Source of the DNA: Ridgeia piscesae
Lineage: Eukaryota; Annelida; Polychaeta; Sabellida; Siboglinidae
Length of the DNA: 64,000 bases
Direction: 5' to 3'
Assembly (NCBI GenBank): GCA_025642075.2
Contig: JAODUO010000474.1
Span: 599,501-663,500 of the forward strand
Part shown: positions 13,501 through 24,200 of the stretch, piece after piece
Position numbering within the stretch: position 1 is the stretch's first letter
How the letters are laid out: every line of letters starts with the position of its first letter
The notes under the pieces: model-generated
Database searches by the model: none
What the model saw: the letters and a program-made list of their open reading frames with translations, nothing else
Told to the model about the DNA's origin: nothing
Position numbers and translations under genes: made by a program

Positions 13501-16500
13501 CTGCATTTTTAAATATGAAATGTAGTATTACACGTGAAATGATAACTATTATTATAATGGGATTTGTCACCAGGGTCCCGTTGCGAGAATGACACAGACG
13601 AATGCGCCAACCCATTAACGTGCCACAATGGCGCCATTTGTACTAATACACCTGGTGACTATGATTGCAACTGCACTCTGGGATACGAAGAAAAGAACTG
13701 TGAGGTTGCGAACTGCAGTGCTGTGAAGTGTGAACACGGAGGCAATTGCAGTGTCAACCCCCAGGGGCAGTGGCTGTGTGACTGTGTCACGTTCTTCCAA
13801 GGTTTGTCATATGACATGTCTCAGAATAGTTGTGGCTGTAGGACAGATTTCAGCACACACGATGGTTAAAAGACACGTTGAAAAAGGCGTATCAGTTTCC
13901 AGTCAGTGCTCATTTTGACATTTGAGTGGGTTTATTCTTGCGAGAAACTTGTATAAAATGAATAATGTTGTGAACAATGTCGTGGATTTGTGCTGACAGA
14001 GGTGTTAATGGGTTGTGTTGATAGAGTAATGTTAACACTTCTGTAGCACCTGTATACTTGAAAACTCGATCTCCGAGGTACAACAAACAAAATAATTTGG
14101 TGTAATCATAAACGGGGACAGGTAAAAGTCGTCATTAGAGCACGGAACCGCTGAATATTTATGGTGGAAATGCAATTTAAAATAAATATGTTTTTAGTTT
14201 TTTATTTAATGTAGCAATAGTTTAGGAAGATTTAATTGTAATAGGGAGTTGATTCCAGATTGTTGGCCCAGCCACAGAGAAAGCACGTTTGCCAATAGTT
14301 AGTTTGTTTACATTTGTTACAAGTTGTGTTATTAATATCTCAATTGGATATACCATGTTGAAAGAAACTTTGTTTTCCGGTCTGTGTGTTGTCTGCCAAC
14401 CACAACCTGTCGTCTATCAGTAGACTATATTACAAGTGACAGAGTCGTCACCTTTCGTATGTGGAGGTCTGTGTGTTGTCTGCCAACCACAACCTGTCGT
14501 CTATCAGTAGACTATATTACAAGTGACAGAGTCGTCACCTTTCGTCTGTGGAGGTCTGTGTGTTGTCTGCCAACCACAACCTGTCGTCTATCAGTAGACT
14601 ATATTACAGTCTGTGGAGGAAGACAGTGGGATTGGAATGCGTTAATATATGTGGATCCATTTAGAGTTAAATATGTCTAAAAGGATAAAGTATGTGATGA
14701 TAATGAGTGTTATATATAGGTGTGATGTGTTGACAGGTATGTTATGATAACAAGTTTTAGTGATTACATTGATAGGTATGTTATGTTGATAGGTGTATTA
14801 TGATAACACGTGTTAAAGTGGCAGCTGTGTTATGTTGCCAGGTGCGTTGTGTGAGACGCGGGGCCCGTGTGTTGACGCACCGTGTAAGAACAGTGCTGTG
14901 TGCCATCAAGGGGAGACAGGTCCTGACTACAACTGTACATGTCTCCAAGGTACGTCTCCATTGCTGCCCACAGAACACCCTTACAATATAGCCTCTACTA
15001 CCCAGGCTCCCCTCAAGTCCACCTGGTGGACTTATCCTGTGACAACGTTACCACCAGGACGGCCTTACCCAAGAATGCTCTGTGAGGTGACAGCACTTTA
15101 CATGGACAACTTTCAAAAGCCAACAGACTATGTTCTCCACAAAGTTATGCAGCTAAGCAACTGTTGGTTAAGTGAGACTACTTTCAAAATAACATATATA
15201 TCTATAGCATGAGTCATAAATTTAATTCAGTAAGAAATCATTATAAATGGTCACAGCTTGTTTGTTGTAGAAATCACACGCTAGTATTGTGTTGGTTGGA
15301 CAATCTATTGCCAAGAAGTTGTGAGATAGTCTGATTGAACAGGACTGTCAGGGAAGTAAAGTGTTAAGCGCTTTGACCAGTCCTGATACTGCGCTATATA
15401 AGAACTTACCTTTACTTTTTTCACAGTGACAAAAGGTGGGTGTGTCACGCCACTGACACTGTTAACTGTGAACTGTGAACTCCTCCACTCACAGGAACTA
15501 GTGTCATAGGTATTCCCTAGTCCCTGGTGCTTCAACAATGCAGTCACAGTAGCTATGACACAGTTGTCATGGTAACTGTAACACTGTTACAGTAGACAAA
15601 TACACCACACTTGATCACTGACTTTGCCCCGTGTAGGGTGGCGAGGCAAGAACTGCAGTGAAGACATCAATGAGTGCACGGAGCTGACCCCGTGTCAGAA
15701 CAATGCCACTTGTACTAACTCTGATGGGTCCTACAAGTGTACCTGCGTGCCGGGCTACATTGGTCGTCACTGTGAGCAGGACGTCAACGAATGCGCGTCA
15801 CAGCCCTGTCAGAACGGCGGAGTCTGTCACGACGAGTTGAACCACTTCAGATGTGACTGTTCCAACACAGGTCAGTCTACACAGCTTCTGTCTTATTGTC
15901 CAGTTGTGGTCAGCACACGTGTTAAGTGTTGGGGGTAAAAACGTGTGAATGCCAATAGAGGTGACTTTTTACAGTGATTTCAAAATTTAAATCTACAAAA
16001 AAGATTTAAGCCCCTGTCAGTTGTTGCAATGCTGTATGCTCTTCACACAAAACATAGACACTAGTTTTTATAATAATAGAAAATATATGCATATAAAATT
16101 ATGTCCCAAAATCACGCACACACGTACGCATGATGTAAGTCGTGTATAATTATTATTGTGATATAAACTAATATGACACAGCGCATACATTTATTCGGAT
16201 TACCTTTTTAATTGGGTAAAATTTAAGCATTTAAATGAACATAAACAAGATTTCAACCCTTGCTAAGACCACGTTGTTGACAATGTCTTGTACAATTATT
16301 ATTTATGCTCAGAAGATAAATAACACAAGTCATTTTATGTTAAACATGCTGTGAAACCCTTAATTGCTTTACAGTCACCTCAGTAATACAACAAACTTGC
16401 TATTAAGGTCACCATCAGGTAGTCCCAAATTATTTCTATGACAGTAAGGTGTGGGAAATGTTTCCTGCTAATAGGGTCACCTTGATAATCGGGTCACTTT

Positions 16501-19500
16501 GGCCAGTCCATAGGTAACCACTATAGAGAGGCTTCACTGTAGATAAATGTTAATGTTTACGTTGCCTAGGTTACGAGGGTGGCCAGTGTGAAGTTGACAT
16601 AGATGAGTGCAATGATGCGCCATGTCACAAAAGAGGCAACTGTACCAACCTGCCTGGCACCTTCGCCTGTGTCTGTCTGTCTGGCTACGTGGGTGACACG
16701 TGTCACTCTGTCAACCCCTGCAATGACACAGAGTACTGTCAAAATGGGGGCAGCTGTACGTATGACGTGGACAACATCAAACAAAGTGTCAACGCCTCAT
16801 GTATGTGTGTGGATGACTGGACTGGACCTCACTGTGCTGTTGTGGTAAGAACCCAAAATGTTGATTCTGTTAATGCCAGCAATGTAAATATGTTTTAAAA
16901 TATTTTTTGTAGTTATCTGGCGAGAGCGGGATACACCTAGGTTGATCGTAATATTATTTAATTTTTTTATTCATAAATACATTTTAGTAAATTTATTACT
17001 ATAATGAATGCATTGCTATTATTGTTATACAGTTTATATAATTTTAATCCTTTGGGCCAAAGGTCCAGTGGTCTTATGTCGTCACTTTGTGTAAGCCGTG
17101 CGCTGTCTGCCGTGTCCTCTCAGATCTCAGAAGCCGTCGAAGATCTGTTTTTCAAATTTTGCATAGATGTTTCTTAGGGTACTGTCACTGTGGACAGGAA
17201 ATGGTTTCAGTTTTAATTTGTGAACAAGTTTGTTAAGTTGGAAGAACAATTATTAAAGAAAACAAATTTCTTATTACACATCTATGATAATGGCGTGGCA
17301 AGAAGGCAGTTCTCAGTGTGAGTCAAATTATTTTAGTTGTGTCATAAGAGATTTGTTTATTCGATTTGGATGTTTCACTGCTATTTGATGAGCAGTATAC
17401 CTTCAACATTTGTGTATACTATTATAATTTGTTGCGAATCTTATATTTACAAGAGGAACAGCAATGTTTGTTTTCGACTACAGTGATTTCGTCAACACCA
17501 AGTTTGAGGTGATGATGAAGTTGTCACTGCTGTTTTAAAGTCTGTGCTGATTTACCACCGTTGTATCATGTCACATTGTGCCTGCTCGCAGGTGCCCTCT
17601 CTGGACATGGTGCGGGATGACCTCGTGCCACTCATCGTTGGCGTTGGCTTCGGTGCCGTCATTCTCTTCGTCATAATAGGTGTGGAATATCATCACAACG
17701 GATGGTGTGGCCGCGTTGGGGCACGCATGATAACCTCCGTGACTGCATGAACTATTCAACCCAGCAACTTGTTGATGCTAACACAAACTACGAGTCGATA
17801 AATGTCTTAAGACCCAAGACAACAAAGCAAATGTAACTCATTTTCATGTCCAAATTTGTTAACAATAAAATTGACTAACTGAAACTTTGTGTTGCAGAGA
17901 GCAACAGAACAGTGATGTCTTGTTTCTTATCAGTCTTTGGGTCTTGAGCACATTCATTGATGACTGCAGTTACTGACTTTATGATCGACACAGCTGTTGT
18001 GTACTTGAGTGACACCTGCCATTCAACCCCTCTGACACGTCAAGTTGTAACTTTATTACAGTCACTGGTTTAAACAATGCAGATTTGATTTTATGTTTCA
18101 AAATATGAGTGAACAAATCCATGTTTAGATGATGTAAGAAACAAATTTCTAGACAGCAACCAAAATTTAGGTCTTATGTTATTTGCTCCAAACAGCCCAG
18201 ACTTGAGCTAAAGCAGCACGGTAGATGAAATATTTAAACCCTGATGAAATAAATAGGTTGTGAATTTTCTCAAACTGATGCTATAGAAACTAAATGATAG
18301 TGATAACAGAAGTCTTAGAAATGTTACGGACAGGACAAGGCTTGGTGGTTGAATGGCAGGTGAGCTGCTTTCTGTAGGATGTTTCTGCCTGCTGAAACTA
18401 TGGTTTGTCAGCGGCTAGACATGAGTTTGGTCGGCTGTGACAAACTCCATGGTGTGGCTCCTGTGTGACAGGTGCTGAGTCTCCTGCATGTCACCAATGC
18501 ATTGTCTCCATGGCAACCATGCACAGTGGTTGTCATGAATGCCTGTCTCCATGGTAACCACATACAGCCGTCTGTGTGGTTGCCATGGTGTTGCATGTTG
18601 CCCTGCATCCTTTTACTAACCTGCATGTTGCTGCCTGTGCATTTCAGAGCGCTAAGTCAATGGGGGACAACGGCCTTGGCACAACTAATCTGATTATTAT
18701 CATCATTATTGCCATTATCTTGCCTGTTATCATCATAGGTACGTATCACTAACATCACTTTTATAATGTGTCTCGTAAACTGGTCAGTATTCTACAATTC
18801 ACTGAACACTTAAGCCGTCTTTCCCAGTGGAGATCAATAATCATCATTTAAAAATTATTATGAATTTATTAAATCAGTGTGGTAATTTGTTGTGTTAGTT
18901 TTTTAATCCTGCTGTGCTTGTTATCTGACAGACAATCTGCAATTTGAACTAGAAATCACTGATATTTGTTTTGCAATTTCTACACCTGAGGTTGTGATAT
19001 GAAAGATGTGTATAGCCAGAGCATTCACACTATGATAATTGTTCTTGAGGTTGTAAACAGATTTCATGTTATGTAAAACTGTTGCATCCATAAAAAGAAC
19101 TAGTAAAATAGCTGTTTTGTGCAAAACTGTGGTGGAGTTCACCTGAATATATAGTTTGTTACTTTCTACCAAACCTTGCTCCTCCCAGACCTTCACAAAG
19201 TTTGTGCCTGAGTTAGGCTAACATCGCTGGCTACAGAATGTTCTAATTTAGTTAACCCTAGTTATGACTACCCTGGCCATCTTGGGTTAATTTATTAATA
19301 TTGCTTGTTTTTTTTTCATAACAAACTTGGTAATCTTATGTTTAACCAAAAGTACATGGCAAAGATGCATGGCATTACGAATAGTTGTATGTTGGAGAGT
19401 GGTCTAAAGTTATTTTGCATAACAATTTAACTAGTTCATAAAATATGCATAACTGAACAATTGACTGTTATTTAAGTGTGAAATGCTGTTTTGGATAAAG

Positions 19501-19896
19501 TGTACTGACAGACCTAGTGTCATGGTTTGCCTAGGAACTATGTCCGACAAGCTTAATGTAATTGCCAGAGCAAATGCCAATCTTTTGGACGGATGCATGT
19601 CACCATAATAATGCAAATGTATACATACGTAAATAATAAACATCACTAGTATGTCAAAGTTTGACAAGATTATAGTTTGGATCCTGTCAGTATCATAGAA
19701 CTGTCAGTTGAGTAATGATGATGTGTTTAATGGCGTGTTGTTGTTTGTCTTGCCAGTGGCCATTGTACTCATCATGATGGCGCGGGGGAAACGTGCTACC
19801 AGGGGAACTTACAGTCCTAGTCGACAGGAGATGTCGGGATCGCGGGTTGAGATGGGTAATGTGCTCAAGCTGCCGCCAGAGGAACGACTCATCTGA
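7505..19896 (+). CDS. crb: Crumbs-like apical polarity protein, 3' part of gene (11 exons used per transcript; 5' end outside window)
   Basis: Crumbs is a type I membrane protein that fixes apical identity in epithelia by binding FERM proteins and the Pals1/Stardust PDZ protein. Exons read: 7505-7582, 9562-9709, 11126-11233, 12264-12371, 13032-13172, 13574-13801, 14842-14949, 15637-15870, 16570-16844, then 17592-17679 or 18648-18738, then 19757-19896. Joined, they stay in frame for 551 or 552 residues: about 12 six-cysteine EGF repeats, several with the calcium-binding D/N-x-D/N-E-C start, one transmembrane helix, and a 39-residue tail. The tail has the juxtamembrane FERM motif ([10 protein letters not shown]) and ends PPEERLI, the Crumbs PDZ ligand; this combination is diagnostic. 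Most EGF introns are phase 1, as usual for shuffled EGF exons. No laminin-G exon is seen, so these and the signal peptide should lie upstream. Borders come from splice consensus, not transcripts. Confidence 0.93.
7899..8897. repeat. Minisatellite, 34-bp unit, about 29 copies, in a crumbs intron
   Basis: Unit begins gttatatcacgagggcaaca and ends cttgatcctaa. Variants (gaggtcaacg, catgaggg) are clustered; the last eleven or so copies are almost identical, suggesting recent growth at that end. Confidence 0.95.
8900..9560. other. crumbs intron, no other feature seen
   Basis: AT-rich DNA between the 34-bp array and the acceptor at 9561. Confidence 0.6.
9562..9709 (+). CDS. crb: crumbs exon: end of one EGF and most of the next
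   Basis: Acceptor tgtttcag, donor gtgaac. Completes the previous EGF and encodes [15 protein letters not shown] to CDCVPG of the next one, whose last cysteine lies in the following exon (YSGLNCE). Entry is phase 0 and exit phase 1. Confidence 0.88.
9815..11120 (+). repeat. Intronic minisatellite (about 40 bp unit) resembling a splice acceptor plus exon start
   Basis: About 30 degenerate units with core gtacagtggactagattgta separated by gttttgttggtag-like tracts. The unit matches the border of the following exon (ttttgttgatag, then gatacagtggactgaactgt). Many units keep an AG before the gtacagtgg start. Confidence 0.9.
11126..11233 (+). CDS. crb: crumbs exon: calcium-binding EGF, first copy of a duplicated exon
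   Basis: Acceptor ttgatag, donor gtacgt; 108 bp, phase 1 on both sides. Reads [18 protein letters not shown] then [18 protein letters not shown]. Only five bases differ from the exon 1138 bp downstream. Both exons are symmetrical, so including one or both keeps the frame. Confidence 0.9.
11755..12255 (+). repeat. Second block of the splice-acceptor-like minisatellite
   Basis: About 12 degenerate units of the same roughly 40-bp family, directly before the second duplicated EGF exon. The order of unit variants matches the end of the first block, so it was copied with the exon. Confidence 0.9.
12264..12371 (+). CDS. crb: crumbs exon: calcium-binding EGF, second copy of a duplicated exon
   Basis: Acceptor ttgatag, donor gtgcgt; 108 bp, phase 1 on both sides. 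Differs from the first copy by an N-to-D change in the calcium-binding start (now IDIDEC), an I-to-R change near the end (NGYRCIC) and three silent changes. Flanking intron DNA is duplicated as well, so this is a recent genomic tandem duplication. Confidence 0.9.
13032..13172 (+). CDS. crb: crumbs exon: calcium-binding EGF with long first loop
   Basis: Acceptor gtttgtag, donor gtttgt (weak but in frame); 141 bp, phase 1 to 1. Reads [13 protein letters not shown], then an extended loop ([10 protein letters not shown]) carrying two N-glycosylation sequons, then [17 protein letters not shown]. Confidence 0.85.
13574..13801 (+). CDS. crb: crumbs exon: two EGF domains
   Basis: Acceptor gtcaccag, donor gtttgt; 228 bp, phase 1 to 1. 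Encodes [18 protein letters not shown] to GYEEKNCE, and a second non-calcium EGF starting [15 protein letters not shown]. The last cysteine of the second is supplied by the next exon (ALCE). Confidence 0.88.
13802..14841. other. crumbs intron with an 87-bp repeat
   Basis: Holds an array at 14381-14610: about 2.6 copies of an 87-bp unit starting tctgtgtgttgtctgccaac. The small frame over it is repeat-derived. The rest is AT-rich without features. Confidence 0.8.
14842..14949 (+). CDS. crb: crumbs exon: EGF domain
   Basis: Acceptor tgttgccag, strong donor gtacgt; 108 bp, phase 1 to 1. Reads [20 protein letters not shown] to NCTCLQG. The frame stays open beyond the donor to 15212, but the EGF pattern stops at the donor and resumes at 15637, so the extension is taken as intron. 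Confidence 0.85.
15350..15420. mobile_element. Possible 3' end of a SINE/LINE family
   Basis: The phrase gtgttaagcgctttgac followed by tgcgctatataagaac resembles the conserved 3' tails of several animal SINE/LINE families. Only the tail is visible. Confidence 0.35.
15637..15870 (+). CDS. crb: crumbs exon: two calcium-binding EGF domains
   Basis: Acceptor ccgtgtag, donor gtcagt; 234 bp, phase 1 to 1. Reads [15 protein letters not shown], a complete EGF ending GYIGRHCE, then [17 protein letters not shown] to FRCDCSNTG. Its last cysteine lies in the next exon (YEGGQCE). Confidence 0.9.
15871..16569. other. crumbs intron, no other feature seen
   Basis: AT-rich intron between two EGF exons, without repeats or ORFs worth noting. 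Confidence 0.6.
16570..16844 (+). CDS. crb: crumbs exon: last two EGF domains before the membrane
   Basis: Acceptor gcctag, donor gtaaga; 275 bp. Reads [18 protein letters not shown], then GYVGDTC, then a final EGF with an insertion ([13 protein letters not shown]) ending WTGPHCAVV. It exits in phase 0, which both candidate transmembrane exons accept. Confidence 0.9.
16845..17591. other. crumbs intron, no other feature seen
   Basis: AT-rich intron before transmembrane exon A. Confidence 0.6.
17592..17679 (+). CDS. crb: crumbs transmembrane exon, version A
   Basis: Acceptor gctcgcag, donor gtgtgg; 88 bp, phase 0 to 1. Encodes [15 protein letters not shown] and a hydrophobic run ([14 protein letters not shown]) which the last exon extends with [13 protein letters not shown]. 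If the donor is not used, the frame runs 23 codons on to a stop at 17748-17750, with AATAAA at 17864-17869. It may therefore also serve as an alternative last exon without the ERLI tail. It cannot be spliced in frame to version B (phase 1 into phase 0). Confidence 0.75.
17864..17869 (+). promoter_or_regulatory. candidate polyadenylation signal for a short crumbs isoform
   Basis: AATAAA lies about 115 bases after the stop codon reached when transmembrane exon A is not spliced. A hexamer alone is weak evidence; its position makes an alternative last exon possible. Confidence 0.35.
18648..18738 (+). CDS. crb: crumbs transmembrane exon, version B
   Basis: Acceptor gtgcatttcag, donor gtacgt; 91 bp, phase 0 to 1. 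Encodes [14 protein letters not shown] and an isoleucine-rich helix ([16 protein letters not shown]), continued by VAIVLIMM from the last exon. Phases match version A exactly, so A and B look mutually exclusive. The att/atc-rich core could have come from a simple repeat. Confidence 0.7.
18739..19756. other. crumbs intron, no other feature seen
   Basis: AT-rich intron before the cytoplasmic-tail exon. Confidence 0.6.
19757..19896 (+). CDS. crb: crumbs last coding exon: cytoplasmic tail
   Basis: Acceptor tcttgccag, phase 1 entry, stop TGA at 19894-19896. Finishes the membrane helix, then [15 protein letters not shown] (FERM-binding region with the conserved Thr/Ser sites), and ends LPPEERLI (Pals1/Par6 PDZ ligand). 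This short tail is the most conserved part of the Crumbs family and gives the identification. Confidence 0.96.
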
Positions 19897-20264
19897 AAGT
19901 GAGGCTACCATCAGCGAGTAACAGGCTACAAGACAGCGAGATTGCGACGACGTAGTCTTGCCGTTGGACGTGCAATAACATTGGGGCCGTGTTAGGTGGA
20001 GAAATGAAACGAGGTGGAATGGTGGGAATACACAGAGACAGTGAGGGATGTGGTTAGTTGTGGTCCCACATTGAGAGGAGGGGGAGAGAAAGGATTCTAG
20101 GATCAGGGAGAGAATACCAGACGTAGACTGCAAAACGTCAGTCAACGGTTCAGTGTAGATAGTTTAGAAAGGGTGGAGAGATGGAGGGTGATTGAGACGT
20201 GACAATTGTCTGGAGGGGCTTCATTGTTGCACTGTGTTAGTACCTCGATGACGATGGATGGCAT

Positions 20265-23200
20265 TTGGCCATGGTGTGTGACACTGGTTTCACTCCTGGT
20301 CATGGATGATGTCATCATGTGACACTGGTTTCACTGTGGTCATGGATGATGTCATCATGTGACGCTGGTTTCACTGTGGTCATGGATGATGTCATCATGT
20401 GACACTGGTTTCACTCCTGGTCATGGATGATGTCATCATGTGACACTGGTTTCACTCCTGGTCATGGATGATGTCATCATGTGACACTGGTTTCACTGTG
20501 GTCATGGATGATGTCATCATGTGACGCTGGTTTCACTGTGGTCATGGATGATGTCATCATGTGACACTGGTTTCACTGTGGTCATGGATGATGTCATCAT
20601 GTGACACTGGTTTCACTGTGGTCATGGATGATGTCATCATGTGACGCTGGTTTCACTGTGGTCATGGATGATGTCATCATGTGACACTGGTTTCACTGTG
20701 GTCATGGATGATGTCATCATGTGACGCTGGTTTCACTGTGGTCATGGATGATGTCATCATGTGACACTGGTTTCACTGTGGTCATGGATGATGTCATCAT
20801 GTGACACTGGTTTCACTGTGGTCATGGATGATGTCATCATGTGACACTGGTTTCACTGTGGTCATGGATGATGTCATCATGTGACACTGGTTTCACTGTG
20901 GTCATGGATGATGTCATCATGTGACGCTGGTTTCACTGTGGTCATGGATGATGTCATCATGTGACACTGGTTTCACTGTGGTCATGGATGATGTCATCAT
21001 GTGACACTGGTTTCACTCCTGGTCATGGATGATGTCATCATGTGACACTGGTTTCACTCCTGGTCATGGATGATGTCATCATGTGACACTGGTTTCACTG
21101 TGGTCATGGATGATGTCATCATGTGACACTGGTTTCACTGTGGTCATGGATGATGTCATCATGTGACACTGGTTTCACTGTGGTCATGGATGATGTCATC
21201 ATGTGACACTGGTTTCACTGTGGTCATGGATGATGTCATCATGTGACACTGGTTTCACTGTGGTCATGGATGATGTCATCATGTGACACTGGTTTCACTG
21301 TGGTCATGGATGATGTCATCATGTGACACTGGTTTCACTGTGGTCATGGATGATGTCATCATGTGACGCTGGTTTCACTGTGGTCATGGATGATGTCATC
21401 ATGTGACACTGGTTTCACTGTGGTCATGGATGATGTCATCATGTGACGCTGGTTTCACTGTGGTCATGGATGATGTCATCATGTGACACTGGTTTCACTG
21501 TGGTTATGGATGATGTCATCATGTGACACTGGTTTCACTGTGGTCATGGATGATGTCATCATGTGACGCTGGTTTCACTGTGGTCATGGATGATGTCATC
21601 ATGTGACGCTGGTTTCACTGTGGTCATGGATGATGTCATCATGTGACACTGGTTTCACTCCTGGTCATGGATGATGTCATCATGTGACACTGGTTTCACT
21701 CCTGGTCATGGATGATGTCATCATGTGACACTGGTTTCACTGTGGTCATGGATGATGTCATCATGTGACACTGGTTTCACTGTGGTCATGGATGATGTCA
21801 TCATGTGACACTGGTTTCACTGTGGTCATGGATGATGTCATCATGTGACACTGGTTTCACTGTGGTCATGGATGATGTCATCATGTGACACTGGTTTCAC
21901 TGTGGTCATGGATGATGTCATCATGTGACACTGGTTTCACTGTGGTCATGGATGATGTCATCATGTGACACTGGTTTCACTGTGGTCATGGATGATGTCA
22001 TCATGTGACACTGGTTTCACTCCTGGTCATGGATGATGTCATCATGTGACACTGGTTTCACTGTGGTCATGGATGATGTCATCATGTGACACTGGTTTCA
22101 CTGTGGTCATGGATGATGTCATCATGTGACACTGGTTTCACTCCTGGTCATGGATGATGTCATCATGTGACACTGGTTTCACTCTGGTCATGGATGATGT
22201 CATCATGTGACACTGGTTTCACTGTGGTCATGGATGATGTCATCATGTGACACTGGTTTCACTGTGGTCATGGATGATGTCATCATGTGACACTGGTTTC
22301 ACTGTGGTCATGGATGATGTCATCATGTGACACTGGTTTCACTGTGGTCATGGATGATGTCATCATGTGACGCTGGTTTCACTGTGGTCATGGATGATGT
22401 CATCATGTGACACTGGTTTCACTCCTGGTCATGGATGATGTCATCATGTGACACTGGTTTCACTGTGGTCATGGATGATGTCATCATGTGACCTGGTTTC
22501 ACTGTGGTCATGGATGATGTCATCATGTGACACTGGTTTCACTGTGGTCATGGATGATGTCATCATGTGACACTGGTTTCACTGTGGTCATGGATGATGT
22601 CATCATGTGACACTGGTTTCACTGTGGTCATGGATGATGTCATCATGTGACACTTGGTTTTCACTGTGGTCATGGATGATGTCATCATGTGACACTGGTT
22701 TCACTGTGGTCATGGATGATGTCATCATGTGACACTGGTTTCACTGTGGTCATGGATGATGTCATCATGTGACACTGGTTTCACTGTGGTCATGGATGAT
22801 GTCATCATGTGACACTGGTTTCACTGTGGTCATGGATGATGTCATCATGTGACACTGGTTTCACTGTGGTCATGGATGATGTCATCATGTGACACTGGTT
22901 TCACTGTGGTCATGGATGATGTCATCATGTGACACTGGTTTCACTGTGGTCATGGATGATGTCATCATGTGACACTGGTTTCACTGTGGTCATGGATGAT
23001 GTCATCATGTGACACTGGTTTCACTGTGGTCATGGATGATGTCATCATGTGACACTGGTTTCACTGTGGTCATGGATGATGTCATCATGTGACACTGGTT
23101 TCACTGTGGTCATGGATGATGTCATCATGTGACGCTGGTTTCACTGTGGTCATGGATGATGTCATCATGTGACACTGGTTTCACTGTGGTCATGGATGAT

Positions 23201-23545
23201 GTCATCATGTGACACTGGTTTCACTGTGGTCATGGATGATGTCATCATGTGACGCTGGTTTCACTGTGGTCATGGATGATGTCATCATGTGACACTGGTT
23301 TCACTGTGGTCATGGATGATGTCATCATGTGACACTGGTTTCACTGTGGTCATGGATGATGTCATCATGTGACACTGGTTTCACTGTGGTCATGGATGAT
23401 GTCATCATGTGACACTGGTTTCACTGTGGTCATGGATGATGTCATCATGTGACACTGGTTTCACTGTGGTCATGGATGATGTCATCATGTGACACTGGTT
23501 TCACTGTGGTCATGGATGATGTCATCATGTGACGCTGGTTTCACT
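20265..23545. repeat. 3.3-kb minisatellite, 40-bp unit, about 82 copies
   Basis: Unit begins gtcatggatgatgtcatcat and continues gtgacactggtttcactgtg. Each unit contains ATGATG-T-CATCAT, an inverted repeat with one central base. Variants gacgctgg and cactcctgg recur. It starts about 370 bp after the crumbs stop, so it may lie in the 3' UTR or just beyond. Confidence 0.97.
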
Positions 23546-23789
23546 GGTGGCAATGGTCATGTGATACTGTTGTCCTGCTTGGTCAAGGACAATGGCATCC
23601 AATGGCATCTCGTGATACTGGTGGCACTTTGAAGGTTTCATTGCCCCACTGTACATATCAATCATTCGTCACCTCTGACTGAATGCATTTGCTGTGCATA
23701 TCATAGAACTAAAATGACAAAATTACTCTTATTGAAAGTCTGAACTGATACATAACGGGTCATTCATAATTGTCAAAAATTTTGGAAAC

Positions 23790-24200
23790 TTACGAAGAGT
23801 ACACTTCTTCTTGATCCCCAGCCCCCCAAGAGTACACTTCTTCTTGACCCAAGCCCTCAAGAGTACACTTCTTCTTGACCCCCAGACCCCCAGTAGTTCG
23901 TACACTTCTTCTTGACCCCCAGCCCCCCAAGAGTACATACACTTCTTCTTGACCCCCAGCCCCCCAAGAGTACACTTCTTCTTGACCCCCAGCCCCCCAA
24001 GAGTACATACACTTCTTCTTGACCCCCAGACCCCAAGCTACACTTCTTAGCCCCCAGTTCCCCAAGAGTACACTTCTTGACCCCAAGCCCCCCAAGAGTA
24101 CATTTCTTCTTGACCCCGGGCCCCCCAAGAGTACACTTGACCCCCCCCAACCCCCCAAGAGTACACTTCTTGACCCCCAGTCCCCCCAAAAGTACACTAA
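23790..24200. repeat. Minisatellite, about 33-bp unit, about 12 copies
   Basis: Unit built from agagtacacttcttcttgac and cccccagccccccaag. Length and sequence vary between copies. Pyrimidine-rich on the plus strand. Confidence 0.9.

Noticed and set aside
14832..15212. Extension of the EGF exon to 15212 as one exon
   Set aside because: A strong gtacgt donor at 14950 and resumption of the EGF pattern at 15637 in matching phase make this intron.
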